This document shows positions 15,312 through 23,179 of a stretch of DNA of 34,740 nucleotides, piece after piece (position 1 is the stretch's first letter; each line of letters begins with the position of its first letter). The stretch covers positions 1 to 34,740 of the forward strand of contig NZ_JAEMTA010000056.1 of NCBI RefSeq assembly GCF_016462545.1. The letters run 5' to 3'. The position numbers and the translations under genes were made by a program. The notes beneath the pieces are model-generated. The model made no database searches and had not been told where the DNA came from. It worked only from the letters and a program-made list of their open reading frames with translations. Source of the DNA: Mycolicibacterium sp. Its GTDB lineage: Bacteria > Actinomycetota > Actinomycetes > Mycobacteriales > Mycobacteriaceae.

Positions 15312-16307
15312 ATGAAGTTCGTCAGAAGCATTCGCGGTACGTGGTTGCGGCGGTTGGTCGTAGGACTGATGGCAGCGGTCACCCTGCCCGGGCTGATCGG
15401 CTTCGTCGGGGGTTCGGCGACGGCTGGAGCGTTCTCCCGGCCAGGACTGCCGGTGGAATACCTGGACGTGTTCTCCCAGGCGATGAACCGGAACATCCGG
15501 GTGCAGTTCCAGGGCGGGGGCCCGCACGCCATCTACCTGCTGGACGGTCTGCGCGCGCAGGACGACTACAGCGGCTGGGACATCAACACCCCGGCGTTCG
15601 AGTGGACCCACGGCTCGGGTCTGTCGACGGTGATGCCCGTCGGCGGTCAGTCGAGCTTCTACACCGACTGGTACCAGCCGTCGAAGGGCAACGGACAGGA
15701 CTACACCTACAAGTGGGAGACGTTCCTGACCCAGGAACTGCCCGCCTTCCTGGAGACCAATTACGGAGTCTCACAGAACGGTAACGCCGTCGTCGGCTTG
15801 TCGATGGCAGGTGGTAGCGCCCTGACCTACTCGATCTACTACCCGCAGAAGTTCGTCTATGCCGCGTCGCTGTCGGGCTTCCTCAACCCGTCCGAGGGCT
15901 GGTGGCCGATGCTGATCGGGCTGGCGATGAACGACGCCGGTGGTTACAACGCCGAGAGCATGTGGGGCCCGTCCAGTGATCCGGCCTGGAAGCGCAACGA
16001 CCCGATGGTCAACATCAACCAGCTGGTCGCCAACAACACCAGGATCTGGATCTACTGCGGCACCGGCACCCCGTCGGATCTGGACTCGGGTAGCGATGGC
16101 GGCAACCTGATGTCGGCGCAGTTCCTCGAGGGCTTCACCCTGCGCACCAACGTGGCCTTCCGGGACAACTACCTGGCCGCCGGCGGCACCAACGGCGTGT
16201 TCAACTTCCCGGCTACCGGTACCCACAGCTGGGGTTACTGGGGTCAGCAGTTGCAGCAGATGCTGCCCGACGTCCAGCGCACGCTGGGCGCTCAGGCCAC
16301 CGCCTAG
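15312..16307 (+). CDS. fbpC: Antigen 85C-type mycolyltransferase
   Basis: A 331-residue precursor. Residues 1-40 are the signal peptide (MKFVRSIRG, RRLVVG, SATAGA), giving a mature protein starting FSRPGLPVEYL as in all antigen 85 proteins. The alpha/beta-hydrolase triad is Ser164 in GLSMAG (mature Ser124), Glu273 in FLEGF and His305 in GTHSW. The SEGWWPMLIGLAMNDAGGY and MWGPSSDPAWKRNDP segments, and the absence of the Cys pair found in 85A/B, point to 85C. Cys249 (mature 209) is kept. It transfers mycolic acids between trehalose monomycolates and to arabinogalactan outside the membrane. The frame is open to 15186, with an ATG at 15279, but 15312 starts the known signal peptide; AAGGAGAGG lies about 16 nt upstream. 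A strong hairpin terminator follows. Confidence 0.95.
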   Translation: MKFVRSIRGTWLRRLVVGLMAAVTLPGLIGFVGGSATAGAFSRPGLPVEYLDVFSQAMNRNIRVQFQGGGPHAIYLLDGLRAQDDYSGWDINTPAFEWTHGSGLSTVMPVGGQSSFYTDWYQPSKGNGQDYTYKWETFLTQELPAFLETNYGVSQNGNAVVGLSMAGGSALTYSIYYPQKFVYAASLSGFLNPSEGWWPMLIGLAMNDAGGYNAESMWGPSSDPAWKRNDPMVNINQLVANNTRIWIYCGTGTPSDLDSGSDGGNLMSAQFLEGFTLRTNVAFRDNYLAAGGTNGVFNFPATGTHSWGYWGQQLQQMLPDVQRTLGAQATA

Positions 16308-16331
16308 GCGCACCGCCTGAAGAGATGGACC

Positions 16332-16369
16332 AGGGAACCTGTCGTCACCCCCCGGACGGCAGGTTCCCT
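16332..16369. terminator. Bidirectional terminator between fbpC and the GNAT-AAA gene
   Basis: Arms 16332-16346 (AGGGAACCTGTCGTC) and 16355-16369 pair over 15 bp with a single G-U-type mismatch and an 8-nt loop. TCTCTTCGTTC follows on the plus strand. It lies between two convergent genes. Confidence 0.88.
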
Positions 16370-16378
16370 TCTCTTCGT

Positions 16379-17653
16379 TCACAGTCGGGTGCGGTGGGTG
16401 ATGTCCTCCTCGAACTCGGCGAGCATCGCGTCGGTCAGCGTCGGCCTGGTGTCGGCGATCGCCGACAGATAGTCCTCGGTGCGGGCGGGATCCCCGCGCC
16501 GGAACTCGATCTCCCGCTCGAAGGCGGTCTGAGATCCCTTGCGGGCGGCGAACTCGATGTCCGCCGGTGTGAACATGGCGCTGGCGGTTACCAATTGCGC
16601 GACGTCGATGGCGTTCGACTGCGGCAGGTACCGGCCCCAGATCGCTGCGCGGGCAGTGGCGTCGGGCGGCCCGATCGGAATGACGTAGTCGAAACGACCT
16701 GGCCGCACGATCGCCGAATCCAACGACCGCACCGAATTGGTGGTGCAGACGAGGAGTCGGTTGTCGTGCTGCCGGAACGCCGGAATCAGTTTCAGGAGCT
16801 CGTTCGTCACGCCGTGCGCGGGGTCGGTCGGCACCCCGGACCGCGAACCGGCGATCTCCTCTACTTCGTCGATGAACACCAGAACCGACTCCAGTTCCGC
16901 CAGTGCGGCGAAGGCGTCGCGCAGCGCACCGGCCATCGCCACTCCCGGCGTCGCGAGCCGCGATGGGAACAGCTCGACGAACGGCCAGCCGAGCCGGCCC
17001 GCCACCGCCTTGGCGAAGCTCGTCTTGCCGGTTCCCGGCGGCCCGAACAGGATCACCGCCTTGGGTGGTGAGACCCCGTATTCCGCTGCGGCGCCTGGCT
17101 CGACGAGCGGCAGCACGATGCGGTTCTCGATGACGAGCTTCTCTGCCTCCATCCCGGCCATCGCGTGCCACTGACCGCGCGGGATCACCTGGGCGCCCAG
17201 CGCGGACAGCAGCCCCGCGTCCACCGAGCCGAGATGATCGATCTTCTCGAAGTAGCTCAGCCCCGTGCGCTCGTCGTATCCGGAGTTGACCAGAGCCGCC
17301 GTCCCAGACGCCTTGGGAGGCAGCATCGCCGTGATGCGTCGCGCACCCGCCGTTCGAAGCCGCTGCTCCAGCTCACCCAGGAGTGCGCTGCCCAGGCCGC
17401 GATCCCGCCAGCGACTTGCGAGCGCCACCATCGTGATCCAGGCCCGGTCATCCTGGACCACTCCCCCGGCCATCCCGACCAGCTGGTCGCCGACGACTGC
17501 GACCACACACGGCTGCCCGCACCGCGCACCCGTCACCACCTCGGCCATGCCGAAGGCGGGAAGTGGCTCACCGGGGAGTCGGTTCTCTTCCCAGATGGAG
17601 ATGACGTCGTCGAGGTCGTCGTCGTGGAAGTCGCGCAAGCGCCATGGATGCAT
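16379..17653 (-). CDS. GNAT acetyltransferase fused to AAA+ ATPase
   Basis: A 424-residue two-domain protein. Residues about 1-140 are a GCN5-related N-acetyltransferase, with the acetyl-CoA motif RWRDRGLGSALL at 81-92 and the ALVNSGYDE end strand. Residues about 170-424 are an AAA+ ATPase of the classic FtsH/Cdc48-like type: Walker A GPPGTGKT (204-211), Walker B VLVFIDEVEE (257-266), and a second region of homology ending IVRPGRFD with Arg residues placed as arginine fingers. The ATG at 17653 has no clear Shine-Dalgarno; TAGACA, a near -10, lies 6 nt upstream. It has a single-gene unit bounded by hairpins on both sides. The fusion suggests ATP-driven remodelling of proteins that are also acetylated, or acetyl-CoA sensing; no substrate is visible. 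Confidence 0.88.
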   Translation of the reverse strand: MHPWRLRDFHDDDLDDVISIWEENRLPGEPLPAFGMAEVVTGARCGQPCVVAVVGDQLVGMAGGVVQDDRAWITMVALASRWRDRGLGSALLGELEQRLRTAGARRITAMLPPKASGTAALVNSGYDERTGLSYFEKIDHLGSVDAGLLSALGAQVIPRGQWHAMAGMEAEKLVIENRIVLPLVEPGAAAEYGVSPPKAVILFGPPGTGKTSFAKAVAGRLGWPFVELFPSRLATPGVAMAGALRDAFAALAELESVLVFIDEVEEIAGSRSGVPTDPAHGVTNELLKLIPAFRQHDNRLLVCTTNSVRSLDSAIVRPGRFDYVIPIGPPDATARAAIWGRYLPQSNAIDVAQLVTASAMFTPADIEFAARKGSQTAFEREIEFRRGDPARTEDYLSAIADTRPTLTDAMLAEFEEDITHRTRL

Positions 17654-17727
17654 CGAGCATGTCTAACGTCAGGGACGGTGTGTGGGCATCGCCCATTCGG
17701 GGGTTTCGTACGGGTAGACGCCACGAA

Positions 17728-17764
17728 GCCGTGGAGTCGATTGCGGTGCAATCGACTCCACGGC
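17728..17764 (-). terminator. Long perfect hairpin after the small secreted-protein gene
   Basis: A 17-bp perfect stem (17728-17744 with 17748-17764) closed by a 3-nt GGT loop. Allowing one mismatch the stem extends to about 21 bp (17724-17768). It lies 39 bp beyond the stop of the leftward gene ending at 17803. No T-run follows, as is common for mycobacterial terminators. Confidence 0.75.
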
Positions 17765-17802
17765 GTCGGTCTGGTGGCTACGGCTCAGGGGCCGCCATCG
17801 CC

Positions 17803-18036
17803 TCAGTCGAAGAACATGAAAGGTGCCGGCGACGAGAAGTTGCCGTAGCTGCTCGGCGGCGAGACGACCGGCGGCTTGACGACGATCGCGTTGTGCCCCT
17901 TCTTGTCGACGATGGTGGTGCGACCGTTGTCGGTGACGGTGCTCGGGTTCGCCGCGGCCGAGGCGATGGGCGCCGCAGCGATGGCGCCCGCCGCGAGACC
18001 GGTCATCAGACCTGCGGTGATGTAGCGAAACTTCAT
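17803..18036 (-). CDS. Small secreted Pro-rich protein
   Basis: A 77-residue precursor. An AGGAG site lies 9 nt before the ATG at 18036. Residues 1-28 form a signal peptide (MKFRYITAG, hydrophobic Ala/Gly core, IASA-A cleavage region). The mature peptide of about 49 residues has the stretches STVTDNGRTTIVDKKG and IVVKPPVVSPPSSYG and ends in aromatic residues (FMFFD). No Cys and no known domain. It is likely exported to the envelope or medium. It stands alone, with the hairpin 17728-17764 after it and a 222-bp upstream gap. The frame is open further upstream, but the Shine-Dalgarno and signal peptide fix the start. Function unknown. Confidence 0.8.
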   Translation of the reverse strand: MKFRYITAGLMTGLAAGAIAAAPIASAAANPSTVTDNGRTTIVDKKGHNAIVVKPPVVSPPSSYGNFSSPAPFMFFD

Positions 18037-18258
18037 TGTCTTGCTCCTATCTTCGTTGTCCGACTGAGGCTTTCGTGATCGGTGATCACTATCTGTGGGA
18101 TTCCCATTCGGCCTTACGAGATCCAATCTACCTGTCTCCCAATGAATGTCACGGTCCTCATGCCAAACACAAATGTAGGCAGCGTGTTTCAATACTGGCA
18201 TATGAGTTCGGTATGAGACCCTCGACCGAACGTTTACCCGGACGTGCTCGCGGCAGAC

Positions 18259-19743
18259 TCAGCGCACTTCGGCCGGCAACACGATCTGAAACTCGGTGAG
18301 TCCGTCGATGGATCGCGCGGTGGCGGTACCACCGTGCGCGGCGGTGATGGACGCCACGATCGCCAGACCCAGCCCGGTGCTGTTGACCTCACCCGCGCGG
18401 GAGCGACTTCCTCGGACGAAACGACCGAATAGCTCTGGTAGCAGCTTGCGGTCGATGCCGGGACCGTCGTCGGCGACGGTCAGATGCACGTGCGCACCGT
18501 CGGCGGTGAGCGAGGTGGTCACGGTCGTACCGGGTGGGGTGTGAAATTTCGCATTGGACAACAGGTTCCCGAGAACCTGCTGAAGGCGGGCTTCGTCGCC
18601 CAGCAGCCACAGCGGTTCATCCGGCAGCGCAGTCAGCCAACGATGTTCGGGGGCAGAGACTTCGGCGTCGTTGACGGCGTCGATCACCAGCTTGCGCAGA
18701 TCGACACGGCGGACGTCCAGCCCTTGGCCCTCGTCGAGACGGGACAGCAGGAGCATGTCGCCCACCAGGGCCGTCATTCGTCGCGCCTCGGATTCGATGC
18801 GCGCGAGGGCGTACTCGGTCGTGGGCGGCAGTGCGGCTGCATCCTGGCGGGTCAGTTCGGCATATCCCTGGATCGCGGTCAGCGGGGTGCGTAGCTCGTG
18901 GCTGGCGTCGGTGAGAAAGCGCCGCATCCGCCGATCCGATGCCGCTCTGGCAGCCAATGCCGAATCTACGTTGGCCAGTAATCGATTCAAGGTTTCGCCG
19001 ACGATGCCCACCTCGTTGTCGGGATCGGAATCGGCATGCCGAACGCGCGCAGTGATCCGGTGATCCTCGTCGGCGAGCGGCATGTTCGCCGCCTTCGCGG
19101 CGGTGGCGGCCACCCTCCTCAATGGTCGCAAGGACTGACGGAGGATGACGACCGTGCCGATCCCCGCGATGAGGGCGGCCGCGAGGGTCAGGAGGACGAC
19201 GACGACTGTCTTCCTGGCGACCACCTCGTTGGCGCTCTCCATCGACACGGCGGACACCAGCTGCTCACCGTTGCCGACGTCGACTCCCGCGGCCCGGTAG
19301 TTGCCCATGTCGCCCAGCTTGACCGTCCGAGACGTGCGGTCACCCCAGTCGATCGACTCGAGAGGCGTCCGCATCGCGGCGGGGACCCGTTCGGTGTCGT
19401 CGTCGGAGAACACCGCGGAGTCCACGACCACTCCGTCGCGGAGGAGGGCGATCACGGTGCCGGGCGCCTGTCCGGTGAAGTCGCCCAATGCCTCGTCGGG
19501 ACTCGACTGCTCAGTGCCCAGCGCGTCGTAGGTGCGCATCTTCTTGAACGCATGCTCGAACGCGGCGAGCGAGTGCGACACCTCCGCGTCACTCATGGTG
19601 GTGACGTAGGTGTGCAGGCTGTAGACCGACAGCGCGCCGATCCCGAAGACGACGACGGTCACCAGCGCCGAGACGCCGTACATGAGCTGCCTGCTGAGCG
19701 TCCTAGGGCGCCACCACGGTGAGGCGTGGCGTCGAGGTGTCAC
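18259..19743 (-). CDS. Sensor histidine kinase of OmpR-type two-component pair
   Basis: A 494-residue membrane kinase. TM1 at about 22-45, extracytoplasmic sensor domain of about 130 residues, TM2 at about 178-203, HAMP (RQSLRPLRRVAATA onward), HisKA with phospho-acceptor His282 in ASHELRTPL, then HATPase_c: N box NLLSNAKFHT, G1 DDGPGID, F box FGRFVRG and G2 TGLGLAIV. All catalytic boxes are intact. The GTG at 19743 overlaps the regulator stop (GTGA, 19740-19743), so the pair is co-translated; the frame extends further upstream but within the regulator gene. It would sense an envelope signal and phosphorylate the neighbouring regulator. It resembles TrcS/PhoR-type kinases, but I cannot assign the ortholog. 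Confidence 0.92.
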   Translation of the reverse strand: MTPRRHASPWWRPRTLSRQLMYGVSALVTVVVFGIGALSVYSLHTYVTTMSDAEVSHSLAAFEHAFKKMRTYDALGTEQSSPDEALGDFTGQAPGTVIALLRDGVVVDSAVFSDDDTERVPAAMRTPLESIDWGDRTSRTVKLGDMGNYRAAGVDVGNGEQLVSAVSMESANEVVARKTVVVVLLTLAAALIAGIGTVVILRQSLRPLRRVAATAAKAANMPLADEDHRITARVRHADSDPDNEVGIVGETLNRLLANVDSALAARAASDRRMRRFLTDASHELRTPLTAIQGYAELTRQDAAALPPTTEYALARIESEARRMTALVGDMLLLSRLDEGQGLDVRRVDLRKLVIDAVNDAEVSAPEHRWLTALPDEPLWLLGDEARLQQVLGNLLSNAKFHTPPGTTVTTSLTADGAHVHLTVADDGPGIDRKLLPELFGRFVRGSRSRAGEVNSTGLGLAIVASITAAHGGTATARSIDGLTEFQIVLPAEVR

Positions 19744-20516
19744 TCGGCAGGCCGAAGTTGATAACCGACACCTCGAATCGTGTGGATCATCGGAGCGCGA
19801 CCATTGTGGAGTTTCTTGCGCAGGTACGAGATGTACAGATCGACGATGCTGGTCCGGCCACCGAACGAGTAATTCCACACGTGCTCGAGGATGTCCTCGC
19901 GCGTCAGCGCGCGGCGCGGATTGCGCATCAGGTACCGGAGCAGGTCGTACTCGGTGGTGGTGAGCTCGATGCGCTCGCCGGCCCGGGTGACCTCACGGCT
20001 CACGCCGTCGAGAACCAGGTCGCCGACGCGCAGCGTGTCGTCCTCGGGCGGTGAGAGTTCGATCCCGCGACGCAGCAGTCCGCGCAGGCGAGCCACCAAT
20101 TCCTCAAGGCTGAAGGGCTTGGTCAGATAGTCGTCGGCGCCGGCCGTCAGACCCGTCACCCTGTCGGTGACCGAATCGCGTGCGGTGAGGAAGAGCACCG
20201 GCGTGGTGGCGGACTCGGCCCGCACCCGCTTGAGGATCTGCAGCCCGTCGACGTCGGGCAGCATGATGTCGAGCACCAGCACGTCGGGATCGGTGGTCCC
20301 GAACTTGGCGATCGCGTCGCGGCCGTCGTGGGCGACCTCCACGTCCCAGCCCTCGTATCGCAGCGCCATGGTGACCAGGTTGGTCAGCGCTCGCTCGTCG
20401 TCGACCAGGAGGACCTTGATCGGGGAGCCGTCGGCCCGGCGAATGGGTGGGAGCTGTCCGAGAATCGCCGACCGGGGCTGGTGCGGTGCTCGAGTGTTCG
20501 TCGACGTCATTGTCAC
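19740..20516 (-). CDS. OmpR/PhoB-family response regulator
   Basis: A 258-residue regulator. After a 32-residue polar leader comes the receiver domain (33-145), with the acidic pair Asp39-Asp40, phospho-acceptor Asp83 in VLDIMLP, Thr111 in FLTARDS and Lys133 in LTKPFSL. The C-terminal winged helix (about 160-258) has the ELTTTEYDLLRYL start, GRTSIVDLYISYLRKKL recognition helix and HTIRGVGYQLR wing. The transcript probably starts near 20543: TACAGT on the minus strand (20555-20550) is a TANNNT -10, and GCGACA 17 bp further up resembles a -35. That -10 lies inside a 14-mer also found before fbpC. It diverges from SulP-carbonic anhydrase, a possible target. It is closest in look to the TrcR/PhoP subgroup. 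Confidence 0.93.
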   Translation of the reverse strand: MTMTSTNTRAPHQPRSAILGQLPPIRRADGSPIKVLLVDDERALTNLVTMALRYEGWDVEVAHDGRDAIAKFGTTDPDVLVLDIMLPDVDGLQILKRVRAESATTPVLFLTARDSVTDRVTGLTAGADDYLTKPFSLEELVARLRGLLRRGIELSPPEDDTLRVGDLVLDGVSREVTRAGERIELTTTEYDLLRYLMRNPRRALTREDILEHVWNYSFGGRTSIVDLYISYLRKKLHNGRAPMIHTIRGVGYQLRPAE

Positions 20517-20547
20517 GAACCAAGTCTTCCGGGCGAATGTCCGGCTG

Positions 20548-20561
20548 TCACTGTATTCACA
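20548..20561. promoter_or_regulatory. Response-regulator promoter with 14-mer shared with fbpC upstream region
   Basis: TCACTGTATTCACA is identical to 15108-15121. On the minus strand it contains the -10 box TACAGT (20555-20550) of the response-regulator gene. The sequence shows two TCAC tetramers 9 bp apart. Autoregulation by the regulator is plausible but unproven. Confidence 0.42.
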
Positions 20562-20823
20562 GACTCCTCATATGTCGCGACCGCCGACGACGGGCCTCCA
20601 CGGCAGCGCCGTATCGCGTTGCAGTTACCCCTTCTCGTTGTCGCCCAAGTTCTTTGGTGCTGCTGAGAGCCAATCACACCGCTTCGGCGCAACGGGCGCG
20701 TGTGACGATCGACACCTTCGGGTGGATGCAGATTTGTGTCTTCTATGCGTCGGCCCGATCACCTTGACCGCCGATCCTGGCGATACATACTCTCGCCCTT
20801 GATATTTGACGCACCGCCGTCAT

Positions 20824-20846
20824 AAGTGATTGCAGCAGAATCACTT
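20824..20846. promoter_or_regulatory. Palindromic operator before SulP-carbonic anhydrase
   Basis: AAGTGATT (20824-20831) and AATCACTT (20839-20846) form a perfect 8-bp inverted repeat with a 7-bp spacer. It abuts a possible promoter (TTGATA at 20799-20804, 16 bp, CATAAG at 20821-20826), so it would overlap the transcription start. The regulator is unknown. Confidence 0.5.
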
Positions 20847-20921
20847 TCGCCAGAGTCAATTGAACGTCTAGGACGGGAGCTCGTCATTTTGCAACGCTCG
20901 GGGAGATCGCTCTCCCACCGG

Positions 20922-23138
20922 ATGGAGCCCATCCTCCGCTACGACCTGCCCGCCTCGCTGGTGGTGTTCCTGGTCGCATTGCCGCTATCGCTTGGCATCG
21001 CGATCGCGTCTGGAGCCCCTGCCCTGGCCGGTCTGATCGCCGCCGTCGTCGGTGGCATCGTCGCTGGCGCGCTCGGTGGTTCGCCGTTGCAGGTCAGCGG
21101 ACCCGCCGCCGGTCTCACCGTCATCGTGGCCGGCCTGGTCGCCCAGTTCGGCTGGAAGGTGACCTGTGCCATCACCGTCGCAGCCGGCGTGCTGCAGGTG
21201 CTGTTCGGCTTGAGCCGAGTGGCCCGTGCGGCGCTGGCGATCTCTCCCGTCGTCGTGCACGCGATGCTTGCCGGCATCGGGCTCACCATCGTCTTGCAAC
21301 AAGTCCACGTCTTGCTCGGCGGCGAGTCGGCGAGTTCGGCGTGGCGCAACGTCGTGGAGCTGCCGGATCAGTTACTGAGCGCACAGGGACCGGGCCTGAT
21401 CATCGGCGCTCTGGTGATCGCGATCCTCGCCGGGTGGCGTTGGGTTCCCGGCGCCATCGGCAGGGTTCCGGGGCCGCTCGTCGCCATCGTGGCGGCGACG
21501 GTGGCGGCGACGGTGGCGGCGATGGCCTTCTCCCTGGACGTCGACCGGGTCGTGCTGGATGGATCCCTGCTCGACGCCATTGCCCTGCCGAGCCTGCCGG
21601 ACGGCAACTGGGGTGCCTTCGCGACCGGTGTCCTCACCGTCGCTCTGATCGCCAGCGTCGAGAGCCTGCTATCCGCGGTCTCGGTGGACCGGATGCAGAA
21701 CGGTCCGCGAACCAACTTCGACCGTGAACTGATCGGCCAGGGCACCGCCAACATCGCGTCGGGCACCCTGGGCGGCCTGCCGGTGACCGGCGTCATCGTG
21801 CGCAGTTCGACGAACGTGAGCGCAGGAGCCAAGACACGGGCGTCGGCGATCATGCACGGCGTCTGGGTTCTGGTCTTCGCCCTGCCGTTCGCCGGGCTGG
21901 TGCAGCAGATTCCGATGGCGGCCCTGGCCGGCCTGTTGATCGTGATCGGCTTCCAATTGGTCAAGCGCGCTCACATCGAAACGGCAAAGCGCACAGGCGA
22001 TATCGCGGTCTACGTGGTGACCATCGTCGGCGTGGTGTTCCTGAACCTGCTCGAAGGCGTGTTGATCGGCCTCGGGCTCTCCATCGCCTTGACGGTATGG
22101 CGCGTGGTGCGGACCCGCATCTCGGCCGAGCCCGCCGACGATGGGGACGACACGGCGTGGCGCATCTCCATCGAGGGCTCCTGCAGCTTCCTGTCGCTGC
22201 CCCGCCTCACCAGCGTGTTGGCGTCGGTGCCGCCGGGAACCATGGCGACGGTAGAACTCTCGGTCGACTTCATCGATCATGCGGCACACGAAGCGATCGG
22301 GGACTGGCGTCGCCAGCACTGCGCGTCAGGTGGCACCGTCGACATCCGCCAGCTCGGATCGGTGGAGATGGACAGTGCACTCGACGGGCCTCCGGTCCGC
22401 GAGATCCAGGCGATCGACGTCCGTGGTGGCGTCATGCCGTGGAGTTCGTGGCAACGTCTGGACGGCGACGGCCAACGGAGTCAAGGCGATTCGCCTGCGG
22501 TGCTCAACGGATTGGCGGACTATCAGCGTCGGACAGCACAGTACCTCCGGCCGCACATGGAGAAGCTCGCCAACGCGCAGCAGCCCGAGACGCTGTTCAT
22601 CACGTGCACCGACTCACGGATCGTGCCCAACGTCATCACCAGCAGTGGCCCCGGTGACCTGTTCACTGTCCGCAACGTCGGAAACCTGGTGCCCGCCGAC
22701 CATCGCGACCCTTCGGTCGAGGCGGCGATCGCCTTCGCGGTCGAGAAGCTCGACGTGTCGTCGATCGTCGTGTGCGGACACTCCAGCTGCGGGGCGATGC
22801 ACACGCTGCTCGGCGGCAAGGCGCCACGCAGCCCCGGCGAGCGACACCTGTCCACCTGGTTGGCTCACGGCGACCCCACGCTGACAGCCTTCGACGGCGG
22901 TGCTCACCCGGTGGCGCGTGCCGCCGCGGAGGCCGGCTTCGGTCGGGTCGATCAGCTGAGCATGGTGAACGTCGCGCTTCAGGTGCAGACGCTGATCGGT
23001 CATCCGTTGGTCCGGGACGCACAGCGCAACGGCCCCCTCGAGGTGTTCGGGGTGTTCTACGACATTCCCAGCGCAGTGGTCCTGCGGATTCGGCCGACGT
23101 CCATCGACTCCTTCGAGCTGGCGACCAATCCGTCCTGA
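20922..23138 (+). CDS. SulP-family transporter fused to beta-carbonic anhydrase
   Basis: A 738-residue fusion of the Rv3273 type. Residues about 5-400 are the SulP membrane domain (LPASLVVFLVALPLSLGIA start, GSPLQVSGPAAG motif, TANIASGTLGGLPVTG), residues about 410-483 a degenerate STAS-like domain, and residues about 520-735 a beta-carbonic anhydrase. Zn ligands are Cys562, His620 and Cys623 (CTDSR, HSSCGA), with the Asp564/Arg566 dyad. It would couple bicarbonate (or another anion) transport to CO2 hydration at the membrane. The start is uncertain: the frame is open from GTG 20826, TTG 20889 has GGGAG at 9-nt spacing, and ATG 20922 matches the usual N terminus. A GGGAGA-TCGC-TCTCCC hairpin (20901-20916) precedes ATG 20922 and would cover its only purine-rich site. 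Confidence 0.9.
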   Translation: MEPILRYDLPASLVVFLVALPLSLGIAIASGAPALAGLIAAVVGGIVAGALGGSPLQVSGPAAGLTVIVAGLVAQFGWKVTCAITVAAGVLQVLFGLSRVARAALAISPVVVHAMLAGIGLTIVLQQVHVLLGGESASSAWRNVVELPDQLLSAQGPGLIIGALVIAILAGWRWVPGAIGRVPGPLVAIVAATVAATVAAMAFSLDVDRVVLDGSLLDAIALPSLPDGNWGAFATGVLTVALIASVESLLSAVSVDRMQNGPRTNFDRELIGQGTANIASGTLGGLPVTGVIVRSSTNVSAGAKTRASAIMHGVWVLVFALPFAGLVQQIPMAALAGLLIVIGFQLVKRAHIETAKRTGDIAVYVVTIVGVVFLNLLEGVLIGLGLSIALTVWRVVRTRISAEPADDGDDTAWRISIEGSCSFLSLPRLTSVLASVPPGTMATVELSVDFIDHAAHEAIGDWRRQHCASGGTVDIRQLGSVEMDSALDGPPVREIQAIDVRGGVMPWSSWQRLDGDGQRSQGDSPAVLNGLADYQRRTAQYLRPHMEKLANAQQPETLFITCTDSRIVPNVITSSGPGDLFTVRNVGNLVPADHRDPSVEAAIAFAVEKLDVSSIVVCGHSSCGAMHTLLGGKAPRSPGERHLSTWLAHGDPTLTAFDGGAHPVARAAAEAGFGRVDQLSMVNVALQVQTLIGHPLVRDAQRNGPLEVFGVFYDIPSAVVLRIRPTSIDSFELATNPS
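21489..21524 (+). repeat. 12-bp tandem repeat, three copies, inside the transporter gene
   Basis: The unit GTGGCGGCGACG occurs three times in frame (last copy GTGGCGGCGATG), encoding VAAT-VAAT-VAAM in a membrane helix. Gain or loss of one unit keeps the frame and changes the helix by four residues. Confidence 0.8.
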
Positions 23139-23166
23139 CACACAGCCGCTAGCCAGGTGACGCGGC

Positions 23167-23172
23167 TAGGGT
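23167..23172 (+). promoter_or_regulatory. -10 box of leaderless VC0807-type gene
   Basis: TAGGGT (TANNNT) is followed by 7 nt and the GTG at 23180. No Shine-Dalgarno is present, so the mRNA probably starts at the GTG. It lies only 29 bp after the SulP stop, giving this gene its own promoter. Confidence 0.55.
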
Positions 23173-23179
23173 CTCGGTA

